In this document: positions 45,078 through 54,684 of the stretch, piece after piece
How the letters are laid out: each line of letters starts with the position of its first letter
Numbering within the stretch: position 1 is the first letter of the stretch
Assembly: GCA_015178975.1 (NCBI GenBank)
Contig: WHVD01000044.1
Coordinates: 186,001-250,000, forward strand
Length of the DNA stretch: 64,000 nucleotides
Direction: 5' to 3'
Origin: Hysterangium stoloniferum
Taxonomy: Eukaryota; Basidiomycota; Agaricomycetes; Hysterangiales; Hysterangiaceae
Translations under genes and position numbers: made by a program
The notes under the pieces: model-generated
What the model saw: the letters and a program-made list of their open reading frames with translations, nothing else
Databases searched by the model: none
Told to the model about the DNA's origin: nothing

Positions 45078-46275
45078 CTGAGTCTGCTGCTCAACACGTG
45101 ACTAGTCATGTGAGATAGTGCCAACAGTTGTGGAGCTCTCTGGTTTGGCCACTTTCCACTGTACAGCCTTCCATAATGCAATATAAAACATAGACGGAAA
45201 TCATCTTTTTGGATAATCCGGGTGGGACAAGTTTTATACAGAAACCTAATAAAAGTGTCCATTTTCTGTCATCAGCAGTTTACATGTAATAGACCACTCA
45301 AGTTGGTCCACATGACATTGAGTTTTGATGTTAAGTCTCTCTGGCCCTGTCATCTCGAGATCATTCTTTGATATGTGCATTTGAATAAATCTATGTCTGT
45401 CAGGCTTTACAATATGAATAATTACAATAGTATTTTGACAGGTGTGGGAACCTTTCTTCGGGGCAGGTTCAAAAAGCCATCCATTGATTGTGACCACTTC
45501 ACCCACCCCACTCACATTCCCCATGGACATCTGGAGAATTATCCACCATCAGACCCACACTGAAAATGATGCAGAGTGTGTATTTTCCATTCGACTTCCA
45601 CTTTATTCAAGAATGGAGGACTGATGACATGTTTGATTGTGGCAGCAGACTTTCAAGTACTGAAAGAGACACAGACGGAGTAGGGGATATAGACATTCAG
45701 ATGTGTGAAGCTTCATATAAGATATTGTGTGACCTTTTAGGCATACTCAATCATGTTTTATTCGCAGACTAGAGGAGGGACGAGCTGTTTTGGCTGCCAC
45801 ATTGGGGAGTCATTCTCTGCACACAGGCAGCATGGGGACATCGCCTTTTCTCCCCATGCTTGCACATGTCCCTAGTGAGCCATCGATGGAACTGCACTTC
45901 AATGAGTCTGAGTACAGAGATCAGTAATATTGTAAATCTTTAGGACAAAAATTCATGTTAACTTGAAATATTTCTTTCCTCATGTCCTTTTAGTTCTAGC
46001 CAATGCATACAGAGATCAAACAGTTTTTATTTAACAGCAATGCCTGCCTACTCAAGTCAGTGGGCGCCATCAGGTTTGTTCCATCCTCCTCAATCTGAGT
46101 CACAAATTTAGAGTGGAGATCAAACTAAATTTGTTTTGTAGCTCATGAAGATCATAGTAGATCTACCAGGATGGAATCCCAGTAAATTCCATTTGCCAAT
46201 ACTTAATGAGTTTTATGGATGAAAACACAGCATATTGCACTGTGATTTTGGGGAGGAATCCCATATGAGTGGACC
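45078..46275 (-). repeat. Segmental duplication, inverted copy (second part)
   Basis: The reverse of about 31040-32400: for example the AGCAGACTCAGTCA junction at the left, and CATATGAGTGGACC near the right end. The unassigned frames of copy 1 are present here too (45566-45772, 45246-45530). Together with 37345-37904 it forms one inverted copy, interrupted by the Ngaro-like element. Confidence 0.85.
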
Positions 46276-46399
46276 ATGTTGGGCAGGTATTCCAGTTAAC
46301 TGTAACCTGGTATAGAGAGTCGGTACATGTAGGATGGGGTCTGGAGCCTGGCGGGTTTTCCAGTCCTAACAGTACCCTCCCTTTATGCTGAAGTCCCAT

Positions 46400-46548
46400 A
46401 GAGGCTCTAGAATGTGATAAAGTTTGTCAGTTACACATATGTATGTGTCAAAGAGTCATGTCAGTTATACATGTGTCAAAGAGTCATGTCAGTTACATGT
46501 ATGTGTCAATCATGTGATCTGGAAGGTAAGGTTCAAACATGATGAGCC
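46400..46548 (+). repeat. Short tandem repeat upstream of the Zn-cluster gene
   Basis: Three degenerate units carrying CAAAGAGTCATGTCAGTTA with alternating ACATGTATGTGTC blocks lie between about 46425 and 46515. Confidence 0.6.
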
Positions 46549-46556
46549 TATATAAA
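46549..46556 (+). promoter_or_regulatory. TATA box
   Basis: TATATAAA lies 53 bases before the ATG at 46609, a plausible core-promoter position for the gene that follows. Confidence 0.5.
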
Positions 46557-46608
46557 ATTTCAAAATAATAAAATTTCTCTTCTTTCATACCCCCATCATC
46601 TGCCCACT

Positions 46609-47555
46609 ATGGGTCCAAAACCCACACCTAGAAGACCAATCACAATGGCCAGGCCATCCATGGGGGCCGGTTACCAGACCCCTCTCACTGCTTCTCAAAT
46701 AGTTGAGCAGCATGAAGAGCAGTGGCAGTGATGAGAGGAGGAGGAGAAAAGGGTAAGAGAGAAGGGGGAGGAGCTTGAGCAAGATTACCAGGCAGTGTTG
46801 GTTGCCAAGAAGGAGGCTGAGGAGGAAAAATGAAAAAAGAAGAGGAGGTGATGCAGGTTGCTGTGGAGTGTGCCAGAGCAGCCACAGGCAAGGTAAGTCA
46901 ATTTCTTTCTCTCTCCTTTTTTTCCTGACTTCACTGGCTGTTACTTTCTAGCACAAAGCAGCAGAAGTCGAGTTGGAGTCTGAGGGGGAGGCTGAGAGCC
47001 CACAAAAAGTAAGTCACAGGTCCATGGGGATGTCCAAGACTGACCAAGAATGATAGAAGTCAAAGAAAATGGCTCCAGTGCATCTGGAGTCAAAGAACAA
47101 TCCACAGTGCACTGGGTGCAGCAACCAGAATGCAGAATGCTACTGGAAGTCTGGGCAGGGCCCAGGCTGTTGGCCATGTGCACACCTCAAAGTGAGGTGC
47201 TCACTCATTCACAAGCCCATGGGGTCGGTCCATGGCATGGGAAGTGGGTGGCTTGGTGGAAAGGCCTGGGGCCTTGGAGGAAGTTTTGGGGCAGATAGTA
47301 GCGGGCATAGAGGCCCAGAACCTGTTGCTTGAAAAGAGCAACTGGGTGCAAGGATTATGATGGAGAGTCTCTGGGGACTCTGTGGGGAGTTCCGGGAGTT
47401 CTTGGTGGATTATGGAGGATTTGTGTGTGAGGAGTCCAAGGGCAGGAGTTCTGAGGAGCCTGGGGAGGAATCTAGGGTGGCCAAGGAGCTGGTGGAGCTT
47501 CAGAAAGAGTTTAATGAAAATGGGCAAAAACATAGCCCCATTAATGTAGATTGAA
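46609..47555 (+). pseudogene. Zn2Cys6-like cysteine-cluster protein, disabled
   Basis: The ATG at 46609 opens MGPKPTPRRPITMARPSMGA. Tandem TGA codons at 46729-46734 end the frame, but it continues as a charged coiled stretch. A frame change follows near 46830. Introns are visible at about 46899-46951 (GTAAGT..TCTAG) and 47010-47048 (GTAAGT..GATAG). The last exon carries CTGCSNQNAECYWKSG and GCWPCAHLKVRC: Cys spacing C-x2-C-x6-C-x9-C-x2-C-x6-C, as in fungal binuclear zinc clusters. A further in-frame TGA near 47328 precedes VELQKEFNENGQK and the TGA stop at the end. Several stops are explained by CGA to TGA. Function is unknown; the gene type seems multi-copy, since a fragment lies at 26281. 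Confidence 0.7.
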
Positions 47556-47641
47556 AAGAAATAATAATAATTGTTTTTTTAATTTTCAAATAAAAATGTG
47601 AGAAAGTCCACAGGAAGGTCCACTAAGACTTAACAGACATG
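47556..47641. other. Spacer between Zn-cluster gene and Gypsy D
   Basis: AT-rich; no recognised signal. Confidence 0.3.
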
Positions 47642-48938
47642 TCAGAAACCTGTAAAAGCAAAAAGAGACATAGGGTGACAGGGAAAAATGAAGTGAATCC
47701 AACATATACACAGGGTCTGTGGAATGTGGCTAGAGAGAGGATAATGGTCCTGGTTTGAGTGGGTAAGCTGTGTGAAAGTCAGTGATGATCTCCATGGCAT
47801 TCCCAATTTTGTGGCCAAAATCCAAGATGTCTCTTTGTCTGTACCCTTGTAACCCACCCACTTGACCAAGTAAAGCAGTTTACAAGTGCATTGACACTTA
47901 TCTATTTTTAAGTCTAAAATTTGTGAGATTTCAAACTCAGGTTCTCCGTCAATAATGACCAGAGGGGGTGGAGATTGCATGTGGTCTGGGATAGTGTTAG
48001 CAGTACACGGTTCTAGCATAGAGACATGAATACTGGGTGTACCGTGTGCATGCTATCTGGAAGTCGCAGGGTCCATGAAACTGAACCAACTTGTGCTATT
48101 AACTCAAATGGACCTAAATATTTCTCAGTGAGTTTCTTTGATGGACAGATAATCTGGAAGAATTGAGCTTTAACAAAAACATGGTCACCAATTTTGAAGT
48201 TGGGTGGCAGAATCCAGTTTTTGTCTGCTGAATGCTGATATTATTCTTGGGCAGATTTTATCGCAGTCTGGAGTTCCTTGTGGAGCTCATGGAGTTCCCT
48301 GTGGAGCTCATGGAGTTCCCTGTGGAGCTCATGGAGTTCCTTGTGGAGCTCATGGAGGTCCATGATGAACTCTTGAGCACAGGCAGAGGTGAGATTTTGT
48401 TCTGGGTGTACTGTAATATTTGGATTGTACCCTTTATTTGCAAAGAATGGGGAAATGCCAGTAGTGGCTGAAGGTGCATTATTGTAAGCAAATTCTGCAA
48501 GTGGTAACAGGGATTTCCAATTGTCCTGTTGATAGTTGCAATATACACAGAGGTATTGTTCCAATATCTGATTGACATGTTCGGTTTGTCCGTCACCTTC
48601 TGGGTGATGTCTGGACATGAAGTGTAATTTCATGTCCAAGGATTTCCCGAGGGATCTAAAGAAGTGAGACACAAACTCTGATCCTCAATCAGAAGTTACA
48701 TGGGATGGGACTCTGTGCTTGAAAAATACATCCATAATAAAAAGTTCTGCTAACTGCACAGATGTGATGGTACCATGTGTAGGGATGAAAATACCTTGTT
48801 TTGAGAATCTGTCAACAATGACTAGAATGGTGGAAAAGCCTTTGGAGTCTGGTAGGTGTTCAATGAAATCCATAGAGATAGAATTCCACAGGTATTCTGG
48901 TACTGGGAGTTGTTTCAGAACGCCGTATGGCTTGTGAT
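47642..48938 (-). pseudogene. Gypsy D integrase and chromodomain fragment
   Basis: 48938-48685 reads HKPYGVLKQLPVPEYLWNSI, then the first Asp in SMDFIEHLPDSKGF and VIVDRFSKQGIFIPTHG. 48672-48241 continues FMSRHHPEGDGQTEHVNQIL with the Glu of the DDE triad. After a frame change, a chromodomain appears at 48019-47642: EFEISQILDLKIDK and LYLVKWVGYKGTDKETSW. The region with the second Asp is shortened near 48680. The 5' side is cut at 48939 by an LTR. RT and gag are absent. Confidence 0.85.
48283..48366 (-). repeat. 21-bp in-frame tandem repeat in integrase
   Basis: Four copies of a 21-bp unit (plus strand GGAGCTCATGGAGTTCCCTG, with CTTG variants) encode four LHELH[R/K]E heptads. They sit in the integrase C-terminal linker, directly before LQTAIKSAQE. 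Confidence 0.85.
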
Positions 48939-49170
48939 TGTTACGACCATGTCGCAACCCAACAGTCCCCAAGGTTATCACCACCTATCGACGTTTCGAG
49001 TTAACGTTCAAGTCACTGCATCAGAAACCGTCGGAGCCCCGATGCTGACGTATGCCTTCACCGTGATCAAACTCTGTTTACGCCCCTGTCAAAATATACT
49101 CATACTATCTGGTTAAACTCTGATACATCCCTTTTATTATGATGATCCATTCTACTCTATGTTTCACATA
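48939..49170 (+). repeat. LTR fragment, family E
   Basis: The first 232 bases of the family-E LTR, from TGTTACGACC to GTTTCACATA. It breaks off where the hydrolase fragment begins. Confidence 0.85.
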
Positions 49171-49181
49171 AGCGAAGTGAG

Positions 49182-49529
49182 TCACAAAATGAAATTTTCT
49201 GCATGACCATACAATGTCTCATCTATTTTGTTTGATTGAGTACCAGTGGATGCATGATAGCCATACGTGGCAATTCTGGCATGAGGTAATCGTCGGGGCA
49301 ATAGGTCTCTAAGCCAGAGTATTCCATTTTCGGCTGTCCAGGAGTCTTCACGATGTCCATCTAGGCCGTGGATAGCGATAATGCTACCAGAATTGTCATT
49401 AGCGGGGAAGCACCGGCAAATTGCGAACGTGACACACTCGAGAGTCGGAGAGATGCCCTCGACGAGCACCTTAATGCCCAGTCCAGAATCCGTGCGATCA
49501 CAAGTATAGTTCACAGTTTGTGATTCCAT
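49182..49529 (-). pseudogene. SERAC1/SesB-like alpha/beta-hydrolase fragment
   Basis: The ATG at 49529 begins MESQTVNYTCDRTDSGLGIK and exon 1 runs to 49438 (VLVEGISPTL). The intron is 49437-49384 (GTGTGT..GGTAG). Exon 2 reads DIIAIHGLDGHREDSWTAEN, LWLRDLLPRRLPHARIATYG and ends YGHAENFIL near 49182. It is the N-terminal part of the hydrolase fold also seen at 28.7 kb; the GxSxG nucleophile region is lost at the junction with LTR E. The intron position and phase match the other copy. The start and splice sites look intact, so the 5' end may still be transcribed. Confidence 0.75.
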
Positions 49530-49759
49530 CTGAAGCAGAAGAGGTAAAGATAACACTCCCTTTGTATGGAGCAAGAAGTACCTACTTAAATTTCACGTTC
49601 TTCCTTCCAATAGCTTCAGGTATGGGTTATCTCTCTGCAACGTGTTGACGTGGCAATACCGGTGACACTGTCACATCTTCTACATGACATGGTCCCTACG
49701 AATATTGTGACCATATGTCGATCAACGAGATGCTGCTATGTTTGCACTAAAGTGTGCAA

Positions 49760-49895
49760 CTTTACATTGTAGAGGGAAAATGTCCTTGAATTCCACACTG
49801 AAAACAATGTGATGTATCCTTCTCAGTGTGTGGCCTCTTCCCTGGCAACACCAGTTGGGCAGGTGCCCGATAAGTCAGAGGTTGAGTGATAGATG
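49760..49895 (-). pseudogene. Ngaro-like gag fragment
   Basis: The minus strand reads KRPHTEKDTSHCFQCGIQGH, matching the gag knuckle region at 43480-43600. It is cut by LTR B at 49896. Confidence 0.75.
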
Positions 49896-50499
49896 TGTCA
49901 GAGCCCATGGGCTCTGATTAGTGAGAGCGGTGTAATTAAAAGAGGAGTTTAGAGGGGAAAATATACTAAGATTACTGGGGAGAATCTAAGCTGATTTTCT
50001 GACTGGATTGTATGTACAACATCTGCCAGACTACATATATAGGCTGTGGGATGAATAATATACCAAATCCAGTAATAATGAAAATGACACTAACAAACAT
50101 AAAACAAGATAAGTAAACACCAAACTTGGTGTTAGGAATGGGATGGAAAGGAAGCAGAGTCTGAATCATGACAGGTCATAAAACCATAACAGGAATGGAG
50201 TGGGAGCAGAGTCCGAATCGTGACAGGTCATTTGACTATAACAGGAACAGGGCTCAGTTAGAGGGATGACAGGTTTTCTGAGTGGGGTCCAGTGACTGAT
50301 GCGTGGGACAGAGTCGGACATAGACAGGGACAGAGTCCAGTGGGTATTCTGGTGACTGATACATGAAGTAATGGAGTCAAACGTGGACAAGTCTGATGTA
50401 TGGAGTCCAGCGGGAATTCTGGTAAACTGACAATTGGTGTGTATAGGGTGTGGGTGGATATAAGTTAGTGCCCAGAGTCCGGGAATTCTGGTCATAACA
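49896..50499 (-). repeat. LTR, family B, inverted
   Basis: On the minus strand it starts TGTTATGACCAGAATTCCCG and ends GGGCTCTGACA. It is longer than the copy at 22374 because a segment with GACAGGTCAT is duplicated. No matching TSD is visible. Confidence 0.8.
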
Positions 50500-51229
50500 C
50501 CTGGTGGCAATGTATTCCCACTGTCAGCAATGGCCTCCATTAGTGGTCCACTGGAGGATGGTCACACTTTTTTGAATATACAAACTTTTACTGAATAATC
50601 CTCATAGTTTTTAAGAGAGACTATTCCTTCTGGCCATGACAACTTATTCTATGAGTTTATATTTAATTACCTGAAATTTCATCTTTAAAATATGCATGTT
50701 TTAAAATATGCACAAATGACATAGTCACACAAAATTATTTGGGTTAAACAAGATTATTTGGGTTAAACAAGATTATTTGGGTTAAACAAGATTATTTGGG
50801 TTAAACAAGATTATTTGGATTATGACTTAATCTTTGGGTTAAACAAGATTATTTGGATTATGACTTAATCTTTGGGTTAAACAAGATTATCTGGATTGTC
50901 ACCTAATCTTTGGGTTATGATGTAGTCTCTTGCATACAAGCAAACTTTCAAATATATTTCATATAATTTAAATTTAGTTTGTTTAGAGAGTTAACCAGAA
51001 CTATCTGGGGTACCAATCCCCATTGTGCAATTTATTCCAAAAGAATAATGTACAGATGATTGTTTGACTAAAGTTTGTCAGATACAAGATAAATATTAAT
51101 ATTTCCTTATTCTCCAGAGTATCACCTGATGGACTGAATTTGATTAAATATTAATTTTACAACAACAATATAAATATATATTCTTTAGTGGATAAATAAC
51201 TTTTAAAGCTTTGGGTTATCCTCCACTGA
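50500..51229. repeat. AT-rich stretch with a 19-bp tandem repeat
   Basis: About 50740-50935 holds four tandem copies of ATTATTTGGGTTAAACAAG and then longer units with GGATTATGACTTAATCTTTG. No gene is seen on either side of the repeat. Confidence 0.8.
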
Positions 51230-51550
51230 TGTCTCTGAGGTCCCAGCCATCCTAGAAGGTACATCTTCCAGCCCTGCATCTGTGTGGAGTGGGTGTCTAT
51301 CCTCACTCAGGTTAATACCCAAGTACACAAATACCCTTGTGACAAGGATCCAGATGTCATGTTGTGAGATATAAACTAATTAGAAATGAATAAACAAATG
51401 ATAATGTGCAAATGAGTGCAATTTTCTGGATTGTAATGACAGAGTTGTTGCAGTAAAAATGAAAAGGTGTGAGACTCTTCTGTATGCTCAGCTGGATGTT
51501 GAGAGCTGAACTACTTTCAGCATGCCAGGGATCATACAGCACTCAATACT
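51230..51550 (-). pseudogene. Ngaro-like 5' end: A repeat and start of gag
   Basis: The minus strand starts AGTATTGAGTGCTG (A repeat), then an ATG at about 51360 opens a sequence matching the first 40 codons of the gag at 44883. It is truncated at about 51230. Confidence 0.75.
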
Positions 51551-51696
51551 AAGCACAAATGCCTCATTGAGCCCCCAGCTACTTTCATTTATTAATAAAT
51601 AAGTTGATAAACTCTGGGACAAATGATATTAAAAGCAGTGTAGTCTAGCCAGAACACAAGCATTAAGAAAATTAAAAGGAAAACCTCCTGGCAATG
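51551..51696. other. Short spacer carrying the left TSD of LTR E
   Basis: CAATG at 51692-51696 is the left target duplication of the next feature. Nothing else is recognised. Confidence 0.4.
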
Positions 51697-52422
51697 TGTT
51701 GCAACCTGACAGTCCCTGATGATACTATCGTCCATCTGTGCTTCAAGTTACTGGCAAAAGTCATCGTATTGGAAACTGTTGGTAAACTGACACTGACATA
51801 TACCCTCATGGCGATCAAACCCCATTTACACCCCTGTCAAGTTATACTCGTACCATCTGGTTATGCTTTGATACATCCCTTTTATTATGTTTGATCCGTT
51901 CTGCTCTATGTTTCACATATGCCCGTATACTTGTAGCCTTTGGACTATTTCCTTTTCTCATAATTCTGCTCTCGGTTAATCACAGCTTCTTATCGTATCA
52001 TAATCCTCTGGTTTCTAATCAAGTTTATTTGTCACTAGTTGGACATTTTTGCTCTTACCATAGTTAGTATTTCGAGACGCCAATAATTAGTATTTAAGTC
52101 CTACTGTAATGTAGCTACAAGTCAATCAGAATATTGACTCAGAACACTTGTATACCTCTCTCGTAGTCCCGCTCTAAGTATCCCACTCCCACCTTTGCTT
52201 GTGCTCACTATTGGTCTCCAACCCTCCGACCCTCAACTATCCTTCGGTTTCCGATCAGTGACTTACCGAGAGGATTATTCAATAGGACTTAGTTTTCTGC
52301 CCGCCTGAAATTTAAGGACACCTGACAGTAACTTGCGAGGGTGCAGCACATAAGCTGAAGCCAAGTCCTTCTGTTCAGCCTCTGTCAGTCTTCCAACATC
52401 AGTCAGTTTTCTGTTCTTAACA
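51697..52422 (+). repeat. Solo LTR, family E
   Basis: 726 bp from TGTTGCAACC to TTCTTAACA, flanked by CAATG at 51692-51696 and 52423-52427. It is more diverged than the copies in the recombinase gene, with about ten bases missing near the start. Confidence 0.92.
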
Positions 52423-52427
52423 CAATG

Positions 52428-53983
52428 TTGAAAACTGCTGTCAGTATGAAAATTAGCTCTCAAGCATTAGAAGTATTATCTATAATTAATATAGCAAAGA
52501 AATGATTTGCAGGAGAATGAGGAATTATTTGCTAAATTACTGTTGGCACTAATGGTGACAATAGTGGATCCCATCATCAGGTATGTATGCTGCTTCATAA
52601 TCATCACAATACAAGTACCTGCATGAATCCTCCACATCCATGGGACCTTCAAAAGAGGAAGAAGAGGACACACTTGACCCAGACATGACTACAGCCACTA
52701 GCAAGGAGCCCATGGAATCTACTGACATGAAATGGTTAGATCAGGATGAGGCAGATGATAATGGTTTGTGGCAACTGAGGTTGGAAATGGGTTGTGAGAC
52801 AGAGGGTGGGCTTGAAGATATCTGTGCTTGAGGGGCTCTATATCTAATTGCCATGTACATATATTACTTTAAAACCTTTGTTGCAAATAAATATTAAACC
52901 TTCACAAAAATCAGACTGGAATTCCCTAGCTTGGCAGTTGTGGCATAATGGGTGATGAATGGTGGCCAAACCTTTTGTAAAAGTTGAAACAATTTCTGAT
53001 TGTGTTTCTGTACATAATATATCAGTCATTTGAGATAAGAGGAAGCTGCATTTAACATACCACCATCTGGATCAAAACTGGGATAGTTGGCACTCATAAT
53101 ATGACAATCATCATATTTATCATCAAAACATACTGTAGAATTTTCAAATGACACAATGAATGTCAAAAAAGAAAAAGAATTAAAGGCAAAGAATTACCAC
53201 ATAAGTCACAATTGTTAAGATCTAAGCAAGGGGGGCAAAAAAAGGGGATGATTTCAGAGGTCTGAAAATAGTGAATGGTACTCATTGGGAAGTCCGAAAA
53301 TAGGGAATTGTACTAATCATGAGGTCCAATTCTATAAGGCAAAGTGGAGCTTGGCTTCAATGTATGTGTTGTGCCCTCACATGAACTGTTAGGGTGCTCC
53401 AGTATTTCAAACAGAGCAGATAGTATGATAAAAGCTAAAGACAACACTTAGCTCAATCAACTGGAGGGCCAAAAATACTAAGAGTTGTAGAGTGAAGAGT
53501 ATTAAGAGGAATGTAGGTAAGAGGTCTTAAACAAAAGGGGGGGTAATCTAGGTTGAGTTTCAAACTAAAGAACTGTAGCATACATGAGAAAGGCTTTATA
53601 CTAAGTGTAATGGAGAGTCGGAGGTCCAATTAGGGAAGTGGAAGTAGTGATGGGTCAAAAAGAAGTAGGGGAAGGAATGGGGATCCAAACAAGACTAAAT
53701 ACAATATAGGAAAGTATTCTGAAAAGGTGTGAGGTGGCAAATAACATTTACATGTCAAATGGATGAAGGGAGAGCATCAGAATGGAGATGGAATGGAATG
53801 CCTAAAGAGGTACTCTACAACAAAACAGGTTTCAGGATGCCGAGGCAGTGGGACCATATTCTGGGGGCTCTGATGTCAGGGTGCCAGAGGGTTACAAGGG
53901 TACAAACAAGTTGCAGAGGCTGAAATACAGGAATATTAACATAAACCAAGTGTTGGGGTCCTGAGGTGGTGTGAGAGGTACAG
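52428..53983. other. No supported gene; one LTR E fragment
   Basis: About 53335-53420 matches the reverse of the LTR E 3' end (GTTGTGCCCTCACA, GGGTGCTCC). The rest has only short frames, for example an acidic 63-residue frame at 52640-52831. The stretch 53230-53330 repeats a GGTCTGAAAATAGTGAATGGTACT-like phrase twice, imperfectly. Confidence 0.4.
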
Positions 53984-54608
53984 TGAAATATACTCCGGAA
54001 ATATAGTCTGGACGAGCTCATACTATATTTCCATTATTATTTCTACTTTCTCTCTATTTTATTATACACATATAATTAGTTTGACGACCTATGCATTCGG
54101 TACATTGACTCTTGTGGGCGCATATGTGCCAGACTTATGTATTCTAGTGCCAGTAGTTAGAACTCAGACACTTTTCCCCCCCACAACCACGACTTACCCA
54201 GACACCCAGTTAGTGTCATGTAAGTTGTGATTGGGGTATTGTCTCGACCATCACAGATGGGCTTTAACTACTAGTGCAATCAGAGCTTCGAACTATACTA
54301 GTCGAAACTCAAACCATTGTCTCAATCTGTGCAGACTACATCCGCACTACTCTGTTATTTGACTCTCTTGTTATTCTCTTCAACACTCGAGCAGTCATTC
54401 AGAATCATACTTTACAGTCAATTCTCCTTTATTTGTTTTAGCTCTCTATTCTACTTTAGATAGCTAATTCACTCGACCGTATTGAACTAAACAGTCAATA
54501 CGTGTTTGGTCTATATTAGACTTAGATAGTCAATACATCGTCATGTCGTACCTAAATGGTCAATATTCTTTGTATATAGAATGGTTAGAACTTCCACCAC
54601 TCTTCACA
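53984..54608 (+). repeat. 5' LTR of Gypsy C
   Basis: Starts TGAAATATACTCCGG and ends CACTCTTCACA. It is followed by GTGGTGATCCAGG, a possible primer-binding region. Confidence 0.8.
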
Positions 54609-54684
54609 GTGGTGATCCAGGCTGGACTGCTCTTTCCCTACAAAGAAAACATTACTCTACGACTATTAATTTCTAAGCACGCAA

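Noticed and set aside
49896-49920. Shared CATCTATCACTCAA next to both LTR B copies as a primer-binding site
   Set aside because: At 49.88 kb the same bases read as part of the Ngaro-like gag, so the match may be chance; I could not decide.
53000-53900. Possible genes in the AT-rich stretch before Gypsy C
   Set aside because: Only frames shorter than 70 codons, without motifs.
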